From: Pseudomonadota bacterium
GTDB taxonomy: Bacteria; Pseudomonadota; Alphaproteobacteria; Rhizobiales; Hyphomicrobiaceae
Length of the DNA stretch: 64,000 bases
Assembly: GCA_018242255.1 (NCBI GenBank)
Contig: JAFECH010000349.1
Coordinates: forward strand, 1 to 64,000
Direction of reading: 5' to 3'
In this document: one piece after another, positions 1 to 8,773 of the stretch
How the letters are laid out: each line of letters begins with the position of its first letter
How positions within the stretch are numbered: the stretch's first letter is position 1
Program-made: the position numbers and the translations under genes
The notes under the pieces: model-generated
What the model saw: only the letters and a program-made list of their open reading frames with translations
Told to the model about the DNA's origin: nothing
Databases searched by the model: none

Positions 1-300
1 GATCTCAATTCCTACCCTATTCTTGTGGCAACAACCTTAATTGGGACGCCAGCGGTGAGTTTCCTGGGGGCGATCGGGGCGGCATTGACGATGAAGACAC
101 GTCGCGGCGGCCTGCTTCTGGCCGTGATCGTGCTACCTTTTTATGTGCCGACGTTGATTTTCGGCATATCTGCGGTCAGCGCCAGCGCGGGACCCGATGG
201 GCTCGGTGCGTCGTTTCTTATTCTGGCGGCCGTGTCGCTGGTTGCCGTTGTGCTGGGACCGGTCGCTGCTGCTGCTGCGCTCCGGATCCAATTGCAATAA
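1..300 (+). CDS. ccmB: Heme exporter permease CcmB, C-terminal fragment
   Basis: The frame is open from the first base and ends at a TAA at 298-300, so this is the last 99 codons of a gene that begins outside the window. The protein is very hydrophobic, with a conserved LIGTPA segment, a GAIGAALT turn and an RRGG loop before the last helices, as in the C-terminal half of CcmB. CcmB is the membrane subunit of the CcmABCD complex, which drives release of holo-CcmE during cytochrome c maturation. The ccmC, ccmD and ccmG genes follow on the same strand, which supports the call. GTG at 25 is an internal codon, not the start. Confidence 0.88.
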   Translation, partial: DLNSYPILVATTLIGTPAVSFLGAIGAALTMKTRRGGLLLAVIVLPFYVPTLIFGISAVSASAGPDGLGASFLILAAVSLVAVVLGPVAAAAALRIQLQ

Positions 301-362
301 TTCTCAAAATGGTAACCCCAGGGTTCATTGCGCCGTATCGCTTAAAGGCTTAAATCCCGCTC

Positions 363-1115
363 ATGCAGACGCTTACGCAACGCCTTGCCAATCCGACCCG
401 GTTCATGGAGCTTTCCGCTCGCGTGCTGCCATGGGTGACGGTCATTTCGGCTATCTTATTGGCCTACGGCCTTTATTTGTCATTTTTGGATTCGCCGCCC
501 GACTATCAGCAGGGTCAGACGGTGCGGATCATGTACATCCATGTGCCATGCGCTTGGCTGTCGATGATGATTTACGGGCTCATTGCGCTGTCGAGTTTCG
601 GGCTGCTGGTGTTTCGTCATCCGCTGGCGGATGTATCGGCCAAGGCTGCTGCACCGCTCGGTGCGGCCTTCACGTTCCTCGCGCTGGTAACGGGCTCGCT
701 CTGGGGCAAGCCGATGTGGGGCACGTACTGGGTTTGGGATGCGCGGCTGACGTCCGTGCTGCTGCTGTTCTTCCTCTATCTCGGTTTGATCGCGCTGCGC
801 TCGGCGCTGGAAGACGAAGGTGCTGCCGCCAAGCTGACCGCCGTATTGGCGCTCGTCGGGGTGACGCTGCTGCCGATCATCAAGTTTTCAGTCAACTGGT
901 GGAACACGCTGCATCAGCCGTCGACGGACTTTACATCGACTGTCGATCCCAGCATGCGTCTGCCGCTATTGGTCATGGCGCTCGCCTTCACGCTGATGTT
1001 CTTCGCGATGCATCTGAAGGCCATGCGGAACGAGATCCTGCGCCGCCGGGTGAAGGCGCTCAGAACGCAGGCGGTCATGGGCCGGGATCGGCTCGCGCCT
1101 CAGGCAGCGGAGTGA
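363..1115 (+). CDS. ccmC: Heme export/chaperone membrane protein CcmC
   Basis: A 250-residue protein with about six membrane helices. The tryptophan-rich WWD signature lies near residues 114-130 (WGKPMWG then WVWD). Histidines at 60 (in IMYIHVP) and 184 (in NTLHQP) match the external heme ligands of the family. CcmC loads heme onto the periplasmic chaperone CcmE. Length and order (ccmB before, ccmD six bases after) are typical. The 62-base gap after ccmB shows no obvious terminator, so one transcript is likely. Confidence 0.95.
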   Translation: MQTLTQRLANPTRFMELSARVLPWVTVISAILLAYGLYLSFLDSPPDYQQGQTVRIMYIHVPCAWLSMMIYGLIALSSFGLLVFRHPLADVSAKAAAPLGAAFTFLALVTGSLWGKPMWGTYWVWDARLTSVLLLFFLYLGLIALRSALEDEGAAAKLTAVLALVGVTLLPIIKFSVNWWNTLHQPSTDFTSTVDPSMRLPLLVMALAFTLMFFAMHLKAMRNEILRRRVKALRTQAVMGRDRLAPQAAE

Positions 1116-1120
1116 TCGTC

Positions 1121-1282
1121 ATGGATATGGGACCGCACGCCGCGTTTATTTGGCTGTCGTATGCCGCCGTCACGGTTACGGTGATCGGGCTCATCCTTTG
1201 GCTTCTGGCCGATGGATGGAAGCAGCGCGCAGAACTCGCCGCGCTGGAACGCCAGGGCGTCAAACGCCGCTCCTCGCATTGA
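1121..1282 (+). CDS. ccmD: Heme exporter small subunit CcmD
   Basis: A 53-residue protein with one membrane helix (about residues 8-30) followed by a basic cytoplasmic tail. This is the standard form of CcmD, which holds CcmABC and CcmE together. It starts at ATG 1121; ATG 1127 is a possible alternative. The identity rests on size, topology and position between ccmC and ccmG, since CcmD is poorly conserved in sequence. The same frame is open far upstream, so an automatic caller could propose a spurious 361-residue gene overlapping ccmC. Confidence 0.85.
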   Translation: MDMGPHAAFIWLSYAAVTVTVIGLILWLLADGWKQRAELAALERQGVKRRSSH

Positions 1283-1293
1283 ACTAGAGAGAG

Positions 1294-1902
1294 ATGACGG
1301 TGGCCCAAGGTCGATCCAACTATTTGCGCTTGTTGCCGGTCGTGGTTTTCGTCGTCATTGCGGGGTTTTTCGCGCTGGCGCTCAGGTCCGGCGATCCGTC
1401 GTTGCTGCCTTCGACGCTGGTCGGCAAACCGGTGCCGCAGACGACGTTTCCAGCGATCGAAGGCCTGGAGGTCGCGGCAGGCAAATCCGAGCCCGGATTT
1501 ACCTCAGCGGACCTTGCGAAGGGCAAGATCTCGGTCGTCAATTATTGGGCATCCTGGTGTGTGCCGTGCGTCGACGAGCATCCGATGCTGGAGCAGCTCA
1601 AGGAAGAGTCCGGCGTCGATATTTATGGCGTCAACTACAAGGATCAGGCGGCGGCGGCGCGGCGGTTCCTCGGGCGTTACGGCAACCCATTCACGGCGGT
1701 CGGAACCGACGCCGATGGGCGCGCCGCGATCGACTGGGGCGTCTACGGGACGCCCGAGACGTTCGTCGTCAACGGCAAGGGCCACGTGATCTACAAACAC
1801 GTCGGGCCGATCACGCCGGAATCTTTAAGGACGAAGTTGCTGCCGATCATCGCCAAGGCAAAAACGGAAGCTGCCGCCGGAGCGGCAGGTCCCTCATCCT
1901 AA
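1294..1902 (+). CDS. ccmG: Thiol:disulfide interchange protein CcmG/DsbE
   Basis: A 202-residue thioredoxin-fold protein with an N-terminal membrane anchor (about residues 12-30). The redox motif is WCVPC, with cysteines at 89 and 92, and GVNYKDQ and YGTPET segments follow as in DsbE-type proteins. It reduces apocytochrome c cysteines in the periplasm before heme attachment. It starts 11 bases after ccmD with an AGAGAG ribosome site and closes this part of the ccm operon. The C-terminus carries an Ala-rich tail. Confidence 0.93.
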   Translation: MTVAQGRSNYLRLLPVVVFVVIAGFFALALRSGDPSLLPSTLVGKPVPQTTFPAIEGLEVAAGKSEPGFTSADLAKGKISVVNYWASWCVPCVDEHPMLEQLKEESGVDIYGVNYKDQAAAARRFLGRYGNPFTAVGTDADGRAAIDWGVYGTPETFVVNGKGHVIYKHVGPITPESLRTKLLPIIAKAKTEAAAGAAGPSS

Positions 1903-1926
1903 CAGGCCGCGAATGTCCGAGCGCCA

Positions 1927-2565
1927 TCAGAGCGCGAAGAACTGGCCGCGAGAGTGGTTCAGAACGGTCAGCGTTCCCGACTTGATGTCGAAATGCGCGC
2001 CATGCAGCGACAGGCGACCCTTGTCTTCCTGTTCTTTCACGAACGGGAAGGTACGCAGATTGGTGATCGACTGCTTGATGGCTTCTTTTTCGAGCGCTTC
2101 CTGACGGACGCTCGCTGAGCTGCTTTGATGTGCAGCCAGAACGCTGAGACGTGCGTCGTCGAGCATCGACATCCATTTCGAGATGAAATGCGCGTCCGTC
2201 TGAATTGCGGCGTTCTGGTCAAGAGCGGCTTTCACACCGCCGCAGCCCGAATGGCCCATGACGATCATGTTTTTCACGCGCAAGTTCAGCACTGCAAATT
2301 CCATCGCGGCACTGACGCCGTGATATTTGCCGCTGACTTCATAGGGCGGAACAAGATTGGCGACGTTACGGACGACGAACAGTTCGCCCGGCATGGCCGA
2401 GAAGATCGTCTCGGGATCGACGCGGCTGTCCGAGCACGAGACAATCATCGTCTCGGGACTTTGGCCATGCGTTGCGAGTTCTTCGTAATGGTCGGCGTTT
2501 GGAACGAAATGGCGATGGCGGAAGCGACGATAGCGGTCCGCCAAAGTTTCGGGAAAGCTGCTCAT
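1927..2565 (-). CDS. Beta-class carbonic anhydrase
   Basis: A 212-residue enzyme interconverting CO2 and bicarbonate. The zinc ligands of the beta class are visible: Cys44 in CSDSRVDP with the Asp46/Arg48 dyad, and His105 and Cys108 in HSGCGG. Length is typical for the cytoplasmic beta class and there is no signal peptide. Its ATG lies inside the stop of the upstream nhaA gene (four-base ATGA overlap), so the two are probably translationally coupled. It converges on ccmG with a 24-base gap. Confidence 0.95.
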   Translation of the reverse strand: MSSFPETLADRYRRFRHRHFVPNADHYEELATHGQSPETMIVSCSDSRVDPETIFSAMPGELFVVRNVANLVPPYEVSGKYHGVSAAMEFAVLNLRVKNMIVMGHSGCGGVKAALDQNAAIQTDAHFISKWMSMLDDARLSVLAAHQSSSASVRQEALEKEAIKQSITNLRTFPFVKEQEDKGRLSLHGAHFDIKSGTLTVLNHSRGQFFAL

Positions 2566-3752
2566 TGTTGTTTTTCCTCCGCCGGCGGCGGGGCTCCCTT
2601 GCTCGTGACCAAGACGATGTAGCCCACCACTGCTGCCAGCAGCGATCCCGCCATGACGCCGAGACGCACTTCCGCGGTCAGCGTGGGGTCGGGGAACGCC
2701 AGCAGGCCAATGAATAAGCTCATCGTGAAACCGATGCCGCCGAGAATCGCGGTCCCGAAGAGCTGCATCCGAGATGCACCGTGAGGCATTTCTCCGAGGC
2801 CGCTGGCAATCACAGCGCGCACTGCGCCGTATATGCCGAGTGGCTTGCCGAGGAAAAGGCCCAACGCGATGCCAACGGGGATTTGCGACAGCATGTCATT
2901 CATCGACAGGTCGCCAAGCGCTAGGCCGGCGTTGGCGAGGGCGAAGATCGGCATGATGCCAAAGCTGACCCACGGGCTCAACGTGTGCTCCAAGGCCGGG
3001 AGCGGACCATCGACGCCTTTCTTCGGGCTCGACAGGGGAATCATCAGCGCTGTGACGACACCCGCAATGGTTGCGTGAACGCCCGACTGCAACACGCAAA
3101 GCCAGACAAAGGCTCCGATGAGCAGATACGGCCATACCCGCATGACGTTCAGTAGATTGAGAACAGCCATCAGCGCGAAGCCCGCAGCGGCTAATCCCAA
3201 AGCGGCGTACGACAGTTGGTAGGTGTAGAAAAACGCGATGACCAGAATGGCGCCAAGGTCATCGATGATTGCCAGCGCGAGCAAAAATACTTTCAGCGTC
3301 GGCGGAACGCGCTTTCCCAGCAGCGCCATGACGCCGACGGCGAACGCGATATCGGTCGCTGCCGGGATGGCCCAGCCCCGCAGGTGCTCGCTGTTATCGA
3401 AATTGACTGCGGCGTAGATCAGCGCCGGGACGACCATACCGCCAATCGCGCCGACGATCGGCAGCATCGCGGCGGATGGTTTCGACAACGCGCCGCGAAT
3501 GGCCTCACGCTTGATTTCAAGACCGACGACCAGAAAAAAAATGACCATCAGGCCATCGTTGATCCAGTGATGGATCTCTTTAGTGAGAGCGAAGGGTGCG
3601 ACGCCGAGCTGAACTTTGGTCGTTAAAATGTGCTCATAGGCGTTGTGAAGGGGCGAATTGGCAAGGAATAGGGCCAAGACTGCGGCGGCAAGTAAAACAA
3701 GGCTGGCAAGAACTTCTCTGCTGATGCCTTCCGCACTTGATTCTGGCTTCAT
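2562..3752 (-). CDS. nhaA: Na+/H+ antiporter NhaA
   Basis: A 396-residue protein with about twelve hydrophobic segments. Residues Thr133-Asp134 in TDIAFAVG and the pair Asp164-Asp165 in AIIDDLG match the E. coli transport residues T132/D133 and D163/D164. It exchanges external protons for internal sodium across the inner membrane. I chose ATG 3752 over an upstream in-frame start at 3845, because the extra 31 residues do not look like NhaA and 3752 gives the usual length. The carbonic anhydrase gene overlaps its 3' end, linking sodium/proton balance with bicarbonate chemistry. Confidence 0.95.
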   Translation of the reverse strand: MKPESSAEGISREVLASLVLLAAAVLALFLANSPLHNAYEHILTTKVQLGVAPFALTKEIHHWINDGLMVIFFLVVGLEIKREAIRGALSKPSAAMLPIVGAIGGMVVPALIYAAVNFDNSEHLRGWAIPAATDIAFAVGVMALLGKRVPPTLKVFLLALAIIDDLGAILVIAFFYTYQLSYAALGLAAAGFALMAVLNLLNVMRVWPYLLIGAFVWLCVLQSGVHATIAGVVTALMIPLSSPKKGVDGPLPALEHTLSPWVSFGIMPIFALANAGLALGDLSMNDMLSQIPVGIALGLFLGKPLGIYGAVRAVIASGLGEMPHGASRMQLFGTAILGGIGFTMSLFIGLLAFPDPTLTAEVRLGVMAGSLLAAVVGYIVLVTSKGAPPPAEEKQQ

Positions 3753-3845
3753 ATCTGCGGATGCCCTCCATAAAATGATCCCTAGGCAGATATGCAGGTT
3801 CATTTCTGGTGCGGCAACCCCAAGCGAGCGTTGGGCGGATTTCAC

Positions 3846-4667
3846 TCACGCAATGGCTGCAATCGGCACCGTCGTGATGTGTTGCCAATCGACAAAGTAC
3901 GGGAGCAGGCGGTCGCTGCCGCGGCTGACTTCGAGCGCGCGGTGAACGCCGCCCAGGGCGTAAGCGAGCGCCGTTTGAGGTGCTTCGCCATGCAACAACT
4001 TGGCGGTGAGGCAGCCCGCGAAAACGTCGCCGGTACCATGCGGCACGTCGGTCCATTTTTCGACGCGACCGATGAAGGCGCGATTTTCAGCCATCAGAAC
4101 AGTTGCCAGTGAGGCTGGTCCGTCTGGAATTGATGTCCCGGCGACGATCGGGCGGCGAAGGCTGGTGACCGCAGTGACGGCGTCAGCCGGCGATTGGACG
4201 TCGATGCCGGACAGCCAGGACAATTCGAACCGGTTCGGCGTCATGATGTCGGCCATCGGTACGAGCCGATCGCGAATTCCGCGCGCAGCTCCTTCGTCAA
4301 TGTAGAGACCGCCGGGATCGTCGCCAAAGATCGGATCGCAGATATATGTAGTTTCGGGCTTTGCAGCGCGCAGGCGCGTTACAGCCTCGGCGACGATTTC
4401 GACGTGCTGGATCGACGGCAGATAGCCGGAAAATATCGCATCGAACGACGCCAGCCAGCCGTTGTCGGCGAGGGCGCGGACCATGTCTGCGATTAGTCTT
4501 GGGTCAAGCGTGATGCCGGCGATGTGAGTGCGGATCGGATGGTTCGAGAGCACCACAGTCGGTAGCCCAACGACGTCGATGCCGGCGTTCAGGAGGGGCG
4601 GGCTTGTTGCGGTCAGCCCCACCGGATCGTGCGCAACATAAGACGAGATCATGAGAATGCGCAGCAT
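3846..4667 (-). CDS. pdxY: Pyridoxal kinase (PdxY/PdxK-like)
   Basis: A 273-residue ribokinase-fold protein phosphorylating pyridoxal in the B6 salvage pathway. A GTGDVFAG motif at residues 211-218 supplies the catalytic Asp214 and anion hole. CDPIFGDD near residues 110-117 and MTPNRFEL near 142-149 are typical of the PdxY/PdxK branch. ATG 4667 starts the natural N-terminus (MLRILMISSY); the frame is open a little further upstream. It lies 93 bases upstream of nhaA on the same strand and diverges from the CoA lyase gene. Confidence 0.85.
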   Translation of the reverse strand: MLRILMISSYVAHDPVGLTATSPPLLNAGIDVVGLPTVVLSNHPIRTHIAGITLDPRLIADMVRALADNGWLASFDAIFSGYLPSIQHVEIVAEAVTRLRAAKPETTYICDPIFGDDPGGLYIDEGAARGIRDRLVPMADIMTPNRFELSWLSGIDVQSPADAVTAVTSLRRPIVAGTSIPDGPASLATVLMAENRAFIGRVEKWTDVPHGTGDVFAGCLTAKLLHGEAPQTALAYALGGVHRALEVSRGSDRLLPYFVDWQHITTVPIAAIA

Positions 4668-4821
4668 GGGACTAAAGGACTTCGCCAATGGATCTTTGCC
4701 GCGCGAGGGGCAGGCCCACACGCTCAGGATTGCGGTTTATTCGAAAGTTTAGTCGCGGTCGATGTTGCAAACGTGCATGTTGCGATGCAAAATCAACGCA
4801 TTTTCTACGGGAGTCGATGCG

Positions 4822-5721
4822 ATGGCCATGAGACCCAGACGCAGCGTCCTCTATTTGCCTGGCGACAACGAGCGGGCGCTCGAAAAAGCAAGGTCGCTAC
4901 CGGCGGATGCGATCATTATCGATCTTGAGGACTCGGTCGCGCCACCCAACAAGGAAAAGGCGCGGGCTCAGGCGACGGCTGCGATCCACGAAGGCGGGTT
5001 CGGTTCGCGGGAAGTGATCCTTCGGGTCAATCCGATCGAAACGCCGTGGGGGATGGCCGACCTGCACGGGGCGATCGCAGCCGTGCCGGATGCCATTCTC
5101 ATTCCGAAGGTCTCGAATTCCGGCGATATCACCGGCACGGCCAAGGTCGTCAAGGCGGCCGATGCCGATCCGCGTATTCGGCTCTGGGCAATGATCGAGA
5201 CGCCGATGGGGATCATCAATGCCAAGGAAATCGCGGCGTGCGCGCCCGACCAGGACAACAGGCTCGTCTGCTTTGTGCTCGGTACAAACGATCTCCTGAA
5301 AGAGAGCCGCGCGCTCGCAAGCCGCAACCGTTTCGCCGTGGTCCCCTGGCTCGCCATGACGCTCGTTGCTGCTCGGGCCTACGGGCTCGACGTCATTGAT
5401 GGCGTCTACAACGATTTTAAGGACGAATCCGGGTTTCGCGCCGAATGCGAACATGGGCGCACGCTCGGCATGGACGGCAAGACGCTGATCCACCCGTCGC
5501 AGGTCGTGCCGTGCAATGAGGTGTTTTCGCCGACGATCGAGGAAATCGCCTGGGCGCAGAAGATCATCAAAGCCTTCGAGGAGCCCGAGAACGCCCGCAA
5601 AGGCGTTATCACGGTCGAGGGACGTATGGTCGAACGGTTGCATCTGGTGATGGCGAGACGCGTGGCCGCGATCGCAGATGCCATCAATGCGCGATCGAAA
5701 GTCGAGGAGCCGTGGTTTTAG
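4822..5721 (+). CDS. HpcH/HpaI-family CoA ester lyase (malyl-CoA lyase or malyl-CoA thioesterase type)
   Basis: A 299-residue TIM-barrel protein of the CitE/HpcH family. Residues 8-15 (SVLYLPGD) and the DLEDSVAP motif near 34-41 mark the metal and phosphate sites; MIETPMGI carries the conserved Glu and LIHPSQV lies near the C-terminus. Relatives cleave malyl-CoA or beta-methylmalyl-CoA, or hydrolyse (S)-malyl-CoA, in the ethylmalonyl-CoA and serine cycles. The N-terminus resembles the thioesterase (Mcl2) branch more than Mcl1, but I cannot settle this by eye. The mesaconyl-CoA hydratase next door supports a role in this pathway. ATG 4822 has a GGAG upstream; ATG 4828 is an alternative. Confidence 0.8.
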   Translation: MAMRPRRSVLYLPGDNERALEKARSLPADAIIIDLEDSVAPPNKEKARAQATAAIHEGGFGSREVILRVNPIETPWGMADLHGAIAAVPDAILIPKVSNSGDITGTAKVVKAADADPRIRLWAMIETPMGIINAKEIAACAPDQDNRLVCFVLGTNDLLKESRALASRNRFAVVPWLAMTLVAARAYGLDVIDGVYNDFKDESGFRAECEHGRTLGMDGKTLIHPSQVVPCNEVFSPTIEEIAWAQKIIKAFEEPENARKGVITVEGRMVERLHLVMARRVAAIADAINARSKVEEPWF

Positions 5722-5869
5722 TAAATCTGCTTCCGACGGGCTTCGTGCGGCCCTTGATCGCGTCCCCAACCTTTCAGAAAAGGGTTGCGATCTGTTCCCG
5801 ACATCCTGAAAAGAACGAAAAACCGAAGCCCGCGCGTATGGGCTTCCCGAACCAAAAAGGCGGGGATTG

Positions 5870-6928
5870 ATGGCCGGAGCCAAGACGAACGCAGGAAACT
5901 TCTTCGAAGATTTCACTTACGGCCAAGTCATTCACCACGCGACGCCCCGCACAGTCACCGACGGTGACGTAGCGCTTTACACTTCGCTTTACGGCTCGCG
6001 ATTTGTGGTCCAGTCGGCCGACACGTTCGCCAAGGCCATCGGATATCCGAAGGCGCCGCTCGACGATATGCTGACGTTTCATGTCGTGTTCGGCAAGACG
6101 ACGCCGGACATCTCGCTCAATGCCATCGCCAATCTCGGCTATGCCGATTGCCGGTTTCTGAAAGCGGTGTATCCCGGCGATACGCTGTCGGCGACGTCGG
6201 AAGTGATCGGGCTCAAGGAAAATTCGAACGGCGAGACGGGCACCGTCTATGTGCGCTCGACGGGGCGCAATCAGGATGGCGAGATCGTTCTGGAATATTG
6301 CCGTTGGGTGATGGTGCGGAAGCGTTCCAAGGGCTCGCCCGCGCCGGAAGCGGTGGTGCCGAAGCTTCCCGAACGCGTCGATCCGGAAGCTCTGGCGTCG
6401 GCGGTGCCAGCGCTCGACATTAGCAAATATGATTTCGAACTTTCGGGTTCGCCGCATCGCTGGGGCGATTATGAGCCGGGCGAGAAGATCGATCATGTCG
6501 ATGGCATGACATTGGAAGAGGCCGAGCATCAGATTGCAACGCGGCTTTATCAGAACACGGCGAAGGTCCATTTCAACCAGCACACCGAATCCAAGGGCCG
6601 GTTCGGCAAGCGGATCGTCTATGGCGGTGTCGTCATCTCGCTGGTGCGCGCGCTTTCCTACAATGGTCTCGGCAACGCGTTTCACCTGGCGGCCATCAAT
6701 GGCGGCCGGCATGTAGCGCCGACGTTTGCGGGCGATACGATCTATGCGTGGTCCGAAATTCTGGAGAAAGCCGAGATTCCCGGCCGGAAGGATGTCGGCG
6801 CCCTTCGGGTTCGTCTCGTCGGTGTCAAAAACCAGGATTGTGCGTCACTGCCTCTCAAGACTCCGACGGGCGAGTACGCCGAAGGGGTTGTCCTCGATCT
6901 CGATACGTGGCTTGTGCTTCCCCGCTGA
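5870..6928 (+). CDS. Mesaconyl-CoA hydratase (double MaoC-domain)
   Basis: A 352-residue protein with two hot-dog halves of the MaoC type, the length of mesaconyl-(C1-CoA) hydratase. It opens with GNFFEDFTYGQ and contains GRFGKRIVYGGVV in the second half, both characteristic. The enzyme interconverts mesaconyl-CoA and beta-methylmalyl-CoA, the step next to malyl-CoA lyase, in the ethylmalonyl-CoA pathway for glyoxylate regeneration. It follows the CoA lyase after 148 bases. ATG 5870 is preferred to the TTG just before it. Confidence 0.88.
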   Translation: MAGAKTNAGNFFEDFTYGQVIHHATPRTVTDGDVALYTSLYGSRFVVQSADTFAKAIGYPKAPLDDMLTFHVVFGKTTPDISLNAIANLGYADCRFLKAVYPGDTLSATSEVIGLKENSNGETGTVYVRSTGRNQDGEIVLEYCRWVMVRKRSKGSPAPEAVVPKLPERVDPEALASAVPALDISKYDFELSGSPHRWGDYEPGEKIDHVDGMTLEEAEHQIATRLYQNTAKVHFNQHTESKGRFGKRIVYGGVVISLVRALSYNGLGNAFHLAAINGGRHVAPTFAGDTIYAWSEILEKAEIPGRKDVGALRVRLVGVKNQDCASLPLKTPTGEYAEGVVLDLDTWLVLPR

Positions 6929-7013
6929 GGCCTTCAGCGGCAGCGCGGGCTGCGCTGATGTCTGTGGCTAGGCGGTAGCGACTTCGGGTCAGGAAGCGGG
7001 GGGAACGCGTCGC

Positions 7014-7553
7014 ATGAAGCTCAGATCGAACGTCGGATTGGTTGGTTGCGTGGCGCTGGGCGTACTCGTTCTGGCAGCCGCCGGACCGGCAGACGCGGCA
7101 GGAGAAAAGGCCGTTGCCGACCTAAAGCTCGCGAATGGATCGAGTGCGGGAACGGTGACGCTGACGGACGTGTCGTCCGGCGTGCTTGTCGCCTTCGATC
7201 TTAAGGGTTTGCCGCCCGGCGCTCACGCATTTGGCGTGCACGAGACCGGCAAATGCGAGGGCGATTTTTCGTCCGCTGGGCCGACCTACAATCCGCTTGG
7301 CGCCCAACACGGCTTCATGAACGAAGAAGGCCCGATGGCGGGCGATCTTCCCAATATCGTCGTCGGCCCGGATGGCACGGCTCGCGCCGAAATCATGACG
7401 ACGTATCTGCACTTCAATGTCGGCGCGGACGACACGCTTTTCGATGCCGATGGAGCATCGCTTATCGTCTACGAGAAGGCCGACGATTATCGGGCGGATC
7501 CTGACAGTAGCGGCGCAAAGCGAATTGCCTGCGGTGTGATCAAACAGCAGTAG
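7014..7553 (+). CDS. Cu/Zn superoxide dismutase-like exported protein with degenerate metal sites
   Basis: A 179-residue protein with a signal peptide (cleavage near Ala29) and a complete SodC fold: the HAFGVHE strand, the disulfide cysteines 81 and 173, and Arg170 near the C-terminus. Aligned by motif spacing to human SOD1, copper ligand H46 is Gly74, H63 is Thr91 and H120 is Tyr153; only H48 (His76) remains. For zinc, H71 (His99) and D83 (Asp111) remain but H80 is Met108. Normal dismutase activity is therefore unlikely. Some SOD-like proteins in other bacteria have also lost ligands. It stands alone between a hydratase and an oxidoreductase gene. Fold call firm, function unknown. Confidence 0.85.
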   Translation: MKLRSNVGLVGCVALGVLVLAAAGPADAAGEKAVADLKLANGSSAGTVTLTDVSSGVLVAFDLKGLPPGAHAFGVHETGKCEGDFSSAGPTYNPLGAQHGFMNEEGPMAGDLPNIVVGPDGTARAEIMTTYLHFNVGADDTLFDADGASLIVYEKADDYRADPDSSGAKRIACGVIKQQ

Positions 7554-7707
7554 CGGGCGGCGGGCAGCGAAAAATCACGTTGATCAATCAACGGGGCCGC
7601 CTGTCTCGGATGTGCACGCTGCCGCTCAGCCGGTAAATCTCCAAAAGCTGCGATTCGATTGTGTATGTGCGTCGTAATCGGCGGTCGGACATCCGAAGTG
7701 AGACACG

Positions 7708-8682
7708 GTGACCAATCGAGTTGCAATCATCGGTGCGGGTTTGGCGGGGCTTTCGTGCGCTCAGACGTTGCGGCGCGCAGGTGTCTCCGTCGAGATTTTC
7801 GAAGAAGAGCGCTACGTTGGCGGACGCGTCGCAACGACCTGTCTCGGCAGCGACAGGTTCGATCCAGGCACACAATATCTCGCTGCGCAATCGGATGATT
7901 TCAGACATTACCTGACGGAGATTGCGGGCCTGGGGCATGCGGACACCTGGACGCCCAGACAGTGGAAGCCGGGGCCCGGAAAAACAGTGCGCGAGCCGTG
8001 GATCGTCGGCACGCCGGGCATGTCGTCGATCGTTCGCCCGATGGCTGAGGGTATGCGCGTCTCTCTCGGCCGGCGGGTGCAATCGCTCGAACGGCGCGAG
8101 AAGGGCTGGCATCTCTGGTTCGCAGACGAAACGTCGGCGGGACCCTTTGAAGCCGTTGCGATTACCGTTCCTGCACCGGCCGCGCTGCCGCTGACGGAGC
8201 GGATCGAGCGTCTCTCGGCGCCGATGCGGGAGATACGCATGCTGCCGTGCTGGGCCTTGATGGTGCGCCTCGAGCAAAAGAAAATTTCTGAGCATGACGT
8301 TTTCACGGATGTCTCCGAGGTCGTGCGATGGGTTGCACGCGACAACACCAAGCCGGGGCGCGACCCCAGGGGCGAAGCCATTGTCATTCACGCCTCATCG
8401 GCCTGGAGCCTCGCCGCCGAGCAGGCTGATCCGGAAGACGTGGCAGAAGAGCTTTGGGGCGAGGTCGGGGAGTTTTTAAATCTGCCCCCTGTCAGACCGT
8501 CGCGGATGACAGCCTTTCTCTGGCGCGACGGCATCGTCGGCAAGGCGCTCGGCGAGACGCATCTTTACTGCCCGGAAACGAAGGTGGGCGTTGCCGGCGA
8601 TTGGTGCCTCGGCAGCTTCGCCGAGCATGCCTTTACAAGCGGCCAGCATCTCGGGCATGCCATTGCTGGCGCGCTGGCTTGA
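7708..8682 (+). CDS. FAD-dependent amine-oxidase-like oxidoreductase (renalase-like)
   Basis: A 324-residue flavoprotein. The N-terminal Rossmann motif GAGLAGLSCAQ (about residues 9-19), the acidic EIFEEE strand end, then GGRVATT and a FDPGTQY segment resemble renalase-like and protoporphyrinogen-oxidase-like flavoproteins. A C-terminal GVAGDWC motif gives the second FAD contact. No substrate can be inferred. It starts at GTG 7708 and has no signal peptide. The gene is single, 91 bases ahead of sdhC on the same strand. Confidence 0.75.
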   Translation: MTNRVAIIGAGLAGLSCAQTLRRAGVSVEIFEEERYVGGRVATTCLGSDRFDPGTQYLAAQSDDFRHYLTEIAGLGHADTWTPRQWKPGPGKTVREPWIVGTPGMSSIVRPMAEGMRVSLGRRVQSLERREKGWHLWFADETSAGPFEAVAITVPAPAALPLTERIERLSAPMREIRMLPCWALMVRLEQKKISEHDVFTDVSEVVRWVARDNTKPGRDPRGEAIVIHASSAWSLAAEQADPEDVAEELWGEVGEFLNLPPVRPSRMTAFLWRDGIVGKALGETHLYCPETKVGVAGDWCLGSFAEHAFTSGQHLGHAIAGALA

Positions 8683-8773
8683 GGCTTGGCAAAATCTATG
8701 TGGCATTTGGCGAATTGCCGCGCCCGCGTTGAGGCGTTAGATATTCGCATCAAATCAAAAAGAAGGACGTCCG

